Positions 54,990 to 64,000 of a DNA stretch of 64,000 nt are shown piece by piece. How positions within the stretch are numbered: the first letter of the stretch is position 1; each line of letters starts with the position of its first letter. The notes under the pieces are model-generated. The model saw nothing but the letters and a program-made list of their open reading frames with translations. It was not told the origin of the DNA and searched no databases. The DNA comes from Gigaspora rosea (Eukaryota; Glomeromycota; Glomeromycetes; Diversisporales; Gigasporaceae): the NCBI GenBank assembly GCA_003550325.1, contig QKWP01000116.1, positions 395,342-459,341 on the forward strand, in the 5' to 3' direction. The translations under genes were made by a program, and so were the position numbers.

Positions 54990-55614
54990 AAAATTGAACT
55001 ATTTTGGATTCATTTGAACCAAGTTCTGGTTCAAATTGATCCACTTTGGTTTATTTGTACCAAGTTCTGGTCAATTGAACTACTTCAGGTCTATTTGAAC
55101 CAAGTTCTGGTTAAATTGAACAACTTTGGATTCACTTAAACCAGAAATTGGTTCTAATTGAGCTATTCCGAGTTCATTCAAACCAACTTCTGGTTCAAAT
55201 GAACTCAAAGTGGTTCAATTTGAACCAGAACTTGGTTCAAATGAACTCGAAGTGGTTCAATTTGAACCAGACTTGGTTCAAGTGAACCCAAAGTAGTTCA
55301 ATTGACCCTGAGCTTGGTACAAATGAACCCAAAGTGGTTCAATTTGAACCAGTACTTAGTTCAAATGAACCCGAAGTGGTTCAATTTGAACCAAGCTCTG
55401 GTTTAAATAAACCCGAAGTGGTTCAATTTGAACCAAGCTCTGGTTTAAATGAACCCGAAGTGGTTCAGTTTGAACCAATTTCTGGTTCAAGTAACCTGAA
55501 ATGGTTCAATTTGAACCAAGTCCTAGTTCAAGTAAACCTGAATTGGTTCAATTTGATCAAGTTCTGGTTCAAGTGAACCTGAATTGGTTCAATTTGGACC
55601 AAGTTCTGGTTCAA
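54990..55614. repeat. 42-bp minisatellite (GGTTCAA / TTGAACC words)
   Basis: Units GGTTCAATTTGAACCAAGCT plus CTGGTTTAAATGAACCCGAA, about 15 copies, near-palindromic at GGTTCAATTTGAACC. The plus-strand frame at 55334-55576 gives a 14-residue repeat (EPEVVQFEPSSGLN). It lies in the loop of a TIR element and has no gene context. Confidence 0.8.
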
Positions 55615-55707
55615 ATTTTGATTGGCTATATTGGTTACGCAAATCACGTGATCACGAGTTTTGTATAACCTAAAATTTTGTTAAAATGCACGAATCTAAA
55701 ATCACAT

Positions 55708-56035
55708 AGGGTGTCTCCTATTAAAAGGGCCCATTTTTACATTCATCTCATTTTGAGATAATTGAGTTTAACCATTTGTTTTGATTTTCGGACTGATCCG
55801 GGATTAACCAAATTTCACACTTTTGATTGGTTAAATATAGCAGGTGACTATCGGGTAGTCTCGTGATGTGCTTGGCTTAGACAACTTCGTTTAATATTTC
55901 TTTTACATTATCTCTATTTTTTATTAATAAATCGATAATTGAAAAATGTCAATCATGTTAAAATTTACATGAATCTAATAAAAACTCAATTTTTGAAAAA
56001 TTGTAAAAATGGGCCCTTTTAATAGGAGACACCCT
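55708..56035 (+). mobile_element. TIR element with AGGGTGTCTCC ends and ACAT target duplication
   Basis: AGGGTGTCTCCTATTAAAAG at 55708 and CTTTTAATAGGAGACACCCT to 56035 match exactly. ACAT flanks both sides (55704-55707, 56036-56039). Core CGGACTGATCCGGGATTAAC, TTTTGATTGGTTAA, ATCGGGTAGTCTCGTGATGT is shared with 13387-13681. 328 bp, non-coding. Confidence 0.85.
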
Positions 56036-56220
56036 ACATGATCTCTATTCGTACGATGTTGCATGCGACTAGATTGGAAGGGTCAGAGGCCAGCTGGGGT
56101 CGGCATTAGCAAAAGTGTAGGGTGAAAATAGCAATTCCCTAAATAAATTATAATTTCATAATAGAAAAAATAATAATAATTTAATAAGTTAATAGACTAA
56201 AAATTGATTATAGAAAATAT

Positions 56221-56730
56221 TTAATAGGCAATTCTCCAGTCAACTGGTTCAAAAATTTTTTTTATATATAAATTTTACTATAAGTGCAAATGCACAACGT
56301 CTCTATTTAAAACTTTTTTTTATACTAAGTTAATCACCTTTCTGGCTTAAGAGACTTTTGTAAAGCTCATTAAAATGCATTTAATAGTAGTTAGAGCGTT
56401 AAAATTGGCTTGGTGGATACTAAGATATCTTTAAAAAACCTTTCTTTTACTATATAAATTTCTTTGCAAACAATAGTATTGTTTATATAGAAATTTATAT
56501 AGTAAAAGTAAGGTTTTTTAAAGATATCTTTGTATTTACCAAGCCAATTTTGGTGCTCTAACTACCATTAAATGTGTTTTAATGAGCTTTACAAAAGTCT
56601 CTTAAGCCAGAAAGGTGATTAACTTAGTATAAAAAAAAGTTTTAGATAGAGATGCTGTGCATTCGCACATAGTAAAATTTATATATAAAAAAAAATTTTT
56701 GAACCAGTTGACTAGAGAATTGCCTATTAA
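56221..56730. mobile_element. 510-bp fold-back element
   Basis: TTAATAGGCAATTCTCCAGT at 56221 mirrors ACTAGAGAATTGCCTATTAA at 56730. The arms are about 235 bp with few mismatches (CACCTTTCTGGCTTAAGAGA with TCTCTTAAGCCAGAAAGGTG). Centre at about 56475. Confidence 0.85.
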
Positions 56731-56890
56731 TATAAATATAAAAAATTAATATTTATAACTTAATATTATAATGTATTGTTTTTTTAAAAGATAAGTTTAA
56801 AAAAAATTTAATAAATAAATTATTATATATAAAAATTTTTTAATTTCTATAGTAATAGCTGTACCAGTATATATGAGATTACCTATATAT

Positions 56891-57147
56891 GGGCTGCCGT
56901 CAATAGAAATCAGGCAGATTAACATTCTAAAAAAAATTAATGCCTTAACTTTCACAGCTCATAGCTTGGTGATTTTCGAAGCTATTAACATTATTTAGTA
57001 GTCAAAAGAAAGCTTAGGTCTTAAGCTTTCTTTTGACTATTATATGATAATAATAGCTTCGAAATTCATTGAGCTATGAGCTGTGAAAGTTATGGCATTA
57101 ATTTTTTTCAGAATGTTGATCTGCCTGATTTCTATTGACGGCAGCCT
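56891..57147. mobile_element. Fold-back element with GGGCTGCCGTCAATAGAAAT ends
   Basis: The arms run about 110 bp, from GGGCTGCCGTCAATAGAAAT to ATTTCTATTGACGGCAGCC. CTAAGCTTTCTTTTGACTA-type sequence lies near the centre. TATATAT flanks both sides. The ends resemble those of the 13387 element. Confidence 0.8.
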
Positions 57148-57517
57148 ATATATTTAGATCCAGATATACTTATATCTGGATATATATTTATATTCAGATG
57201 CATTCAGATATATTTATATCTGGATTTAAAATAAATTAATCCAGATATATTTTTTTGATTTTATTTATATTCAGATAATAAAAATATATCCAAATTCTAA
57301 CTCTATATTGTACTACTAAAATCATATGATAAATAATCTATGTCCACCCTACCCTTAATATCTGAAATTTTGAATGCTTTTTTTGAATAGACAAAATTAG
57401 AAGAAATATAAATATATAAATTTTATATATATATACTTAGAAATAACATATACTGATCTGAAATAATAGGAATAAAAAAAAAACAACACAAACATATATG
57501 TAGATGATCGCATAAAC

Positions 57518-59659
57518 ATCATCAGCAAAAATATATATGCGTAAACTTGTGCAAGTTTTTACGGTATGTAAGAAAATCGTAAACTTACGTAAAATTTAAC
57601 GTAATACTATGTAATTCTTACAATGTGTAAGAAAATCGTAAATTTACGTAAAAATTTTATGTAAATTTATGATTTTCTTATGTACTGTAAAACTTGCATA
57701 GTTTTACACTAAACCTTTTACGTAAGTTTACGATTTTCTTATATATTGTAAAAACTTGCGAAAGTTTATGCTAAATTTTTTACAATTTTTTTATGAACCG
57801 TAAGAAATCATAAATTTATGCTAAATTTCTTACATAAATATTCGAACCATTTCAAAATATTTTAGGGCCAGAAAAAAGCTGGATCAATAGATCTGTAACC
57901 TGGATCGTGTATTGGACTAATTTTTCGGAATAGTTCGAAATAGTTCGATGAAGTTCAGATTCTGTACTACAAGATCAGATTAGATCTTTTGTTTATAATT
58001 AGATCTTCTATTTTGTTGTTTCAGTTTTGTTTTTCATTTTTTGTTTTCGTTCGTTTTTTTTGTTTTCGTTCGTTTTTTTTGTTTGTTTTTTTTATTTTTT
58101 TTTATTTTTTTATTTTATTTTTATTTTGGCACTTTACAAAAAAACAACCAACTTTCGAAACCTTGCGCATGCCAACTACGCCTTTCGACACATTCAAGAA
58201 CATACCCCCAGCAATTTTTAAATTTTTAAGAATGCTTCTTTAGAGAAATGGCACAAGTTTTTGCAAGCTTTTGCAAGCTTTTACAAGTTTTTGCAAGTTC
58301 TTGCAAGGTTTCGCTTCATTTATTTTTTTACTTCATGTTTTTTGTTTTTGTTTTTTTGGTTTATTTAAAATTTTTATTAATTTATTTTATTTCGGTACTT
58401 TGTGAGGAAAACAAACAAACGTTCGAAACATTGTGCATGCCAACTACGACTTTTGACACTTTCAAGAACATATACCAGCAATTTCTAAATCTTCAAGAAC
58501 GCTTCTTTAGAGAAATGGTCACAAGTTTTTGCAAGTTTTCGCAAGTTTTTGCAAGTTTTTCCAAGTTCTTGCAAGGTTTCGTTTTATTTATTTTTTCATT
58601 GTGTTTTTTGTTTTTGTTTTTTTGGTTTATTTTTAAAATTTTTATTAATTTATTTTATTTCGGCACTTTGCGAGAAAAACAACAACTTTCGAAATCTTGC
58701 GCATGCCAACTACGACTTCCGATACTTTCAAAAACACCCTAGCAATTTCTAAATTTCAGAAACGCTTCTTTAAAGAAATGGGCACAAGGTTTTGCAAGTT
58801 TTTGCAAGTTCTTGCAAGGTTACGCTTTATTTTTTTTTTGTTTCATGTTTTTTGTTTTTGTTTTTTTGGTTTATTTTTAAATTTTTTTTATTAATTTATT
58901 TTATTTTGGCACTTTGCGAGAAAAACAACATCATTTCGAAACCTTGCACATGCCAACTACAACCTTCAACACTTTCAAAAATAATAGAAAACAAAGAAGC
59001 GAAGATAATAGCTAACTGTGGGAAGAGCGAAAATAAGTGTGTAGAGCTAGTTTTTTGTACATAGTAATAGAATTAGATGCGAAGAAGTGTGAAAGTAGTT
59101 AAAATAATATATAATAATGTAAAAATAATACTGTAAAAAATGTATAATAATTAAAATATAATATATAATATAATATATATAATATAATAATAATAAATAA
59201 AAAAATAATAATAAATAAAAAATGTAAAATTTTATAATAAATTGTGAAACTTAGCGAAATAAAGCGAAAATCTGTAAAAAAGTATGATTATATGAATATG
59301 TATATTGTTTATTTATTTTTTAAAAATTTTGGAAATTTGCAAAATTTGCCAAATATTGCGAAACAATGCGAAAATATCACAAAATACGCAAAATATTACT
59401 CCTGCGATCCTGCAACCCCAAAGGGACATTTTTTTATTTAATCTATTTTGTAGAATTTCGCATTGTATCATAAGATTTTCAAAATATTACGGCAATAACT
59501 TACGTAAGATTACATATATATAATTCAAAATGTACTATAGCATAAACTTACGTAATTATTACCCCTACGTAATACTCCAAACTAATCGTAAAATTTTCGA
59601 AAGTTTATACTCGCGTAAAAACTTGCAGAGGTTTACGCATATTTTTTTTTGCTGATGAT
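57518..59659. mobile_element. 2.1-kb TIR element with ATCATCAGC ends
   Basis: ATCATCAGCAAAAATATATA at 57518 faces AATTTTTTTTGCTGATGAT-type sequence at 59659. GCGTAAAC, TTACGTAA and AACTTGCGAAAGTTTA-type words repeat inside both arms (57540-57830, 59500-59640). The interior carries the 265-bp tandem repeats. No transposase ORF; the T-rich ORFs are by-products. Confidence 0.65.
58130..58970 (+). repeat. Tandem repeat of about 250-267 bp, just over three units
   Basis: CTTGCGCATGCCAACTACG-type anchors recur near 58160, 58430, 58700 and 58945. Each unit also has a run of TTTTGCAAG words, a GTTTTTTGTTTTTGTTTTTT tract and GGCACTTTGCGAGAAAAACA. Confidence 0.8.
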
Positions 59660-59729
59660 ACCTTTTCTAATTATTCTTTAAAAATACATTGCTAAACATT
59701 TAACCTTAATAAGTATTTAAAGAGATCTA

Positions 59730-59960
59730 AGTAATAAAAATGGGTTCAAGCAGAAAATTATATTGCTACAAACTAAAAGTTTTATAATTTAAAAAATAAA
59801 TGGTGGTTGTATAGAAAGCTTTTTATACACCTTTTTCTTGATTATTCGATAATGTACATAATTGATGATATTTTTGATATTTTATACTTTTATAATTAAT
59901 TAGATTACTGTAAAGATTTAAGGAGGCTAAAATAATATTTATACTATCATTTCTACAGAA
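59730..59960 (-). pseudogene. LRR pseudogene fragment (3' end homologous to the 46.6-kb gene)
   Basis: It aligns by eye with 46570-46750. Both read ATTGCTA(C/T)AAA(C/T)TAAAA, TTGATGATATTTTT, and ATTACTGTAAAGAT / TTACCATAAAGATC in order, followed by AATATTTATA / AATATTT. It corresponds to the C-terminal cap of the F-box/LRR protein. Frames are broken. Confidence 0.65.
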
Positions 59961-60139
59961 ATAATTTGTTTATTAAAAACTAGTTCAATAGGTTACACAA
60001 AGCACTACCCATCTTATTTGTTTTATTTTTTAATTATGTATAGAAGTCTGCAACAAAACTTATTTTCCAATGTGGTGCATAAGTAGTTGTTATTGCAATT
60101 TTTACTTTTATTAAGTGAAAAAAATTAAAAAAATGTGAA

Positions 60140-61215
60140 CATTTGATTCAAGTTTTCAAAAACCATAAAATGCAAAATGAAAAAACAATATTTGCAAGAA
60201 CTAATTAGATACAAACACTATTCTATTAATTTACAGTATATTTAAAAAAAACAAACCTAATTGACAGACCGAAGTTTTCAAATTCATTTAATGCAAACTG
60301 AAAAATCAACTTTGTATAGCCTAGTATTAGATATGAATTTTGTTCTATTAATTTATAGTAAATTAAAAAAAAAGACTAACTGAAGTTTTCAGATCCCATG
60401 TAATATAAAACAAAAAATCAATTTTGTGTAGCCTAATATCAAATGCAGAAAACAGTATTTTATTAACTTACAGTTAATTAAAAAAATCAGACCAACTGAT
60501 CAAAGTTTTTAGATCCCATGTAATGCAAAACGGAAAATCAACTTTGTGTGGTCTAATAATAGTTTATAGTAAATTAAAAAAAATAAAAAAAAAATAAAAA
60601 AAAAACAGACTGACTGGCTGAAGTTTTCTGATCCTATGCAATGCAAAATAAAAAATTAACTTTATGTGGCTTAATATTAGATGTAAATGTTATTCAAAAA
60701 AAACCTGACCAACAGATCAGAGTTTATTCATATTCCTTGTGATGCAAAATGAAATTAACTTTGACTGGTCTAATAATAGTTTTAGTTTACAGTAAATTAA
60801 AAAAAAAACAGACCTACTGACAGAAGTTTTCAGATTCTATATAATGCAAAACAAAAAATCAACTATATATGCCTAATATTTGTTTATAGTAAAAAAAAAA
60901 CTAATCAACTGACTAAAATTTCAAATTCATGTAATGCAAATGAAAAATAAACTTCATGTGGCCCTAATATTAAATATGAACATTATTCTATTAATTTATA
61001 GTAAATTAAAAAAAAAAAGACTAACTGAAATTTTCAGATTCCATGTAATATAAAACAAAAAATCAACTTTATGTAGCCTAATATCAAATATAAACATTAT
61101 TTTATTAATTTACAGTTAATTAAAAAATATCAGATTAGCTAACTGAAGTTTTCAAATCCTATGTAATACAAAATGAAAAATAGACTTCATATAGGCTAAT
61201 ATTAGTTTACAGTAA
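60140..61215. repeat. Satellite array A, unit about 90-120 bp
   Basis: Nine or ten units each with CTGAAGTTTTCAGATCC, ATGTAATGCAAAATGAAAAA, TCAACTTTGTGTGGCCTAAT, ATTAGTTTACAGTAAATTAA, an A run, and CAGACTGACTGAC. Anchors near 60270, 60381, 60499, 60619, 60717, 60823, 60913, 61026 and 61145. Confidence 0.85.
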
Positions 61216-61939
61216 CTCTATGAAAAAAGTGGTCCACGGTTAGCACAGAGAAGTCTGTAATGATATATGTACTGTGACCAGTATTTAGAATTGGCATGCA
61301 TACGATGCACATGTGCACATATATATTTTTATGCGCATAAAATTTTAACAAGTTAAGTGCGCAAATGTGCATTCAAAATTTTATAAAAATAATGCACAAA
61401 AAGTTATGCACAACAAAAATTTTAAATTTTTATGCACAAAAAATTATATGCATGAAAGAACTTTAAATTCAATGCATAAAATATATTAATAATATATATT
61501 AACGATATTAGTTATAATAATAATAATTTATAATTTGCAAATCTACTACTTTTCTAATTTAAGCAATTACTATCACTATTACAATAAATAATATAGTAAT
61601 ATATGAATAATCAATAGTAAATGTTTGTAAGTAGACAGAAATGAATTAGGGTAGTCGCGATGCAGTCACACTAAACCAGAACCGTACTAAGTATGATATT
61701 ACAGATCATTTTTATTTTAATTATTGGAGTTGATGCTGAATTAAGGCCATTATAAAATAAGTATGATCATATGAAATTCTAGTTTGGTAGGAATAATAAT
61801 TTTTTTTTATTAATTCAATTTAAGAAAGTCTCAAAAATGTAGTAATAATCTGTGACAAACATTACAATAATGTAATTATAGAATATTCACACACAACAAT
61901 CAAGTAAACAAACTGACTATATATCCCTAATCTTGTAAA
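61216..61939. other. Spacer with ATGCACA / TGTGCAT words
   Basis: Repeated TGCACA and TATGCACAAAAA words at 61300-61460. No gene. Confidence 0.35.
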
Positions 61940-62270
61940 TGATCAAAAATGTTACAATATCTAAAGAAGTAAGAGAGATGTTTTTACAAAGAGCTTCTGC
62001 TAATATAAATCCTTCTTTATTGCAAATTTGATAAAATAAATATCCAAATGGGTAAGAGTCAAATTTTTGCCAAGGATCTTTGCTAATGTATTTAAACCTT
62101 CAAAAACCAATTTGATTTCATTAAGATTTAAATGAGTCAGAAAGGTATTTTTACAAAGCGAATCAGCTAATATTTTTGCACCTTTATCAGAAATTATATA
62201 GGTAATTATAGTATTTTTACAAAGTGTACTTAAAATAGATTTTATTCCTTCATATTAATATAATTAAAGA
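61940..62270 (-). pseudogene. LRR pseudogene fragment (repeat region)
   Basis: Minus-strand text has the 28-residue LRR rhythm: NTFLTHLNLNEIKLVFEGLN, TLAKILGKN, LTLTHLDIYF. DNA words match the 46.6-kb gene (TTTTTACAAAG(A/C)GCTTCTGCTAAT, ATTTGATTTCATTAAGATTTAAATGAGTCA style). It is on the same strand as, and upstream in sense of, the 59730 fragment, so the two may be one gene split by array A. Confidence 0.65.
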
Positions 62271-62619
62271 GTGAATTCATATTTCACAGCAGCAAATATT
62301 ATGAGGACATATGTGATAAAAATATATGTGCATGAAAAAATTTTTTTATATGCACACATGTGCAACAGGTTGGTTGTTTGTGTACTCAAAACCTTTTCAA
62401 TTCTTGCACGCTGTGCATATAGTTTTAGATCTAAATTTTAACACTGACGCGACACATATATACATTCTATATAGAATAGCACATGTTTAAAATGATACTT
62501 ATCAGCACGTTGTGCATGTTCAGAATAGCACATATAAGCTTTTTATACAAAATAGCATGTATTCATGATGACATATATAGGATCATTGATTGGAATTACA
62601 TGTATTAAATGGTGCATGT
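62271..62619. other. Spacer with repeated TGCATGT words
   Basis: CACATGTGCA, TTGTGCATGTTCAGAATAGC and similar words recur. No gene. Confidence 0.3.
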
Positions 62620-62775
62620 ATCTTGAATCACAGGATCAAGTGTAATACAAAAATTCAAAACAACTGACTTTTTTTAAAACATCCTCTGTATCTCAAAATC
62701 TTATCTATGAAATATCTCTTTAATTTCTTACAAAAAAATTCATTGCAAAATTTTGCTATTGGTAATACCAACCCT
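62620..62775 (-). mobile_element. Degenerate core-A element (reverse)
   Basis: GGATCAAGTGTAATAC, TCTATGAAATATCTC, AAAAAAATTCATTGCAAAAT, TTTTGCTATTGGTAATACCA in reverse order of the core. Confidence 0.45.
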
Positions 62776-63059
62776 TCAAAATATCATACTCTAACTAATT
62801 GAGTTCACTTCTACTTATAACTTATAAGAAATATACATATAAACTTACGTGTATCTTGACTGTGCCAAAACCTGTGAATTTTGGCTTAGTAAACTGCAGC
62901 AAAACCCAATCAATTTATAGTCCAAAATTTATGCCTAGGCAGACAGTCCAATTAGTCCATTTTAGTTATACCAATATGGAATTTACACATACAAACCTGG
63001 TTCTTTGGCTGTTCCAAAGATCACTGTGCTTTTTCATAGAAACATGTGCATATTAGATA

Positions 63060-64000
63060 GATTTTTTATAGAATAAATAGGTAAATTAAAAAAAAAACAG
63101 ACTAACTAACTAAAATTTTAGATCCTATGCAATACAAAATGAAAAATCAACTTTGTATATCTAAAATTAGATTACATTAAAAAAAAAAGAAAATAATCAG
63201 AAAAAATCTGACTGACTAACTGAAGTTTTCAGATCCTATGCAATACAAAATGAAAAGTTCAACATTGTGTGGCAAAAAAAAAATAAATAAATAAAATCTG
63301 ACTGACTGACCAAAGTTTTCAAATCCCATGTAATGCAAAATGAAATAAAAAACCATTATTCTATTAATTAACACTAACTTAAAAAAAAATGCCTAACCAA
63401 AGTTTTCAGATTCCTTGCAATACAAAATGAAAAATCAACTTCATGTACCTAATATTAAATGAAAACATTTCTATTATTTAAGCAATTAAAAAAAATCAGG
63501 CTGACTGACCAAAGTTTATAAATTCCATGTAATACAAAATGAAAAATCAACTTTATATGGCCTAAAATTAGTTTGCAGTAAATTAAAAAAAAAAGACTGA
63601 CTAAATTTTTCAGATCTAGTATAATGCAAATCTAAAAATCAACTTTGTGTAGCCTAATATTAGATCAAATATTATTCTATTATTAATAGTAATTTAAAAA
63701 AAATCAAACTGACTAACCAAATTTTTCAAATCCTATAAATGCAAAATAAAAAATCAACTTTATGTGGCCTAATATTAGCTTACAATAAATAAAAAAAAAA
63801 AACAGACTGACTGACTGAAGTTTTCAGATCCTATGTTATACAAAATGAATAATCAACTTCATGTGGCTTAATATCAGTTTACAGTAAATTAAAAAAAATC
63901 TGACTGACTAACTGACTAAAATTTTCAAATCCTATATAATGTAAAACAAAAAATCAGCTTTGTGTGGCCATATATTAGATTACAGTAAAATAAAAAATAA
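63060..64000. repeat. Satellite array B, continuing past the window end
   Basis: Same unit as array A; anchors near 63110, 63220, 63312, 63399, 63508, 63603, 63715, 63818 and 63918. The array is cut by the window edge. Confidence 0.85.

Larger units (their letters stand above)
54811..56139. mobile_element. Composite TIR element, 1.3 kb, with minisatellite loop
   Basis: Ends AGGAATTGCTATTTCCACCC and GGGTGAAAATAGCAATTCCC. The arms pair for about 170 bp (CCCCAGCTGGCCTC with GAGGCCAGCTGGGG; GTTATACAAAATCTGTGATC with GATCACGAGTTTTGTATAAC). The loop is the 42-bp array, and the right arm is interrupted by the 55708-56035 element. No transposase. Confidence 0.75.

Noticed and set aside
55334..55576. 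ORF with a neat 14-residue repeat
   Set aside because: It is the translation of a 42-bp minisatellite in the loop of a TIR element, with degenerate frames on both sides.
57989..59064. Series of overlapping Phe-rich ORFs with CKVSL/ASSCK repeats
   Set aside because: Translations of the 265-bp tandem repeat; no start, length or family support.
62799..63056. 85-codon plus-strand ORF
   Set aside because: No domain, no neighbour and an odd composition between repeat blocks; could not be supported.
60140..64000. CRISPR-like array
   Set aside because: Unit length and divergence are those of a eukaryotic satellite, with no constant repeat and unique spacers.

Overview
This is an AT-rich, gene-poor, repeat-crowded eukaryotic window. 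It looks like the nuclear genome of an arbuscular mycorrhizal fungus (Glomeromycotina, Rhizophagus-like). That placement is inferred from three things: an F-box protein with 28-residue RNI-type leucine-rich repeats, the style of the LINE reading frames, and the dense AT-rich repeat background. No rRNA, tRNA or CRISPR locus was seen. Only one gene appears intact (the F-box/LRR gene at 46598-48331, minus strand). Two other host-type genes are broken or partial: a membrane protein at 21128-22844 and an unrecognised gene at 1-588. Almost everything else is mobile DNA in several stages of decay.

Layout. 1-3290: partial gene, polypurine tract, LINE fragment and MITEs. 3292-12634: a nearly complete Ty3/gypsy-type LTR retrotransposon on the minus strand. 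It has 683/691-bp LTRs, a PBS, a PPT, and a 1306-codon gag/protease/zinc-knuckle frame that meets pol at a -1 slippery heptamer. RT-RNase H is open, integrase is broken, and a third ORF of unknown role follows it. 12.6-20.9 kb: hairpin elements, a second LINE relic and a 300-bp palindrome. 21-23 kb: the membrane-protein gene. 23-28.5 kb: small terminal-inverted-repeat (TIR) elements and a retroelement leader fragment. 29-36 kb: a decayed LINE, split by a 2.4-kb insertion rich in ATCGAT. 37.0-45.1 kb: a second, much older LTR element on the minus strand, carrying a tRNA-headed SINE, two TA-flanked TIR elements and hairpins nested inside those. 46.6-48.3 kb: the LRR gene, with a 59-bp A tract downstream on its own strand. 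48.3-59.7 kb: repeats only, including a second SINE copy, a composite TIR element with a 42-bp minisatellite in its loop, two large hairpins and a 2.1-kb TIR element with internal tandem repeats. 59.7-64.0 kb: two LRR pseudogene pieces around and between arrays of a 90-120 bp satellite that runs off the end.

How the parts relate. The LTR element at 3.3-12.6 kb is the most informative unit. It has an extra array of four CCHC knuckles plus a Cys cluster between protease and RT, a clean slip site next to the gag-frame stop, and an accessory ORF3. Its ten in-frame stops and its altered protease motif can all be explained by C:G to T:A changes, as expected of a methylated and decaying copy. The most unusual genome-scale pattern is a set of about ten small elements that share an interior core (TTAGGG-like motif, then a CTGATC...TTTTGATTGG module) while their self-complementary arms differ from copy to copy. 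All functional statements are inference from sequence patterns read by eye; no database or alignment tool was run.
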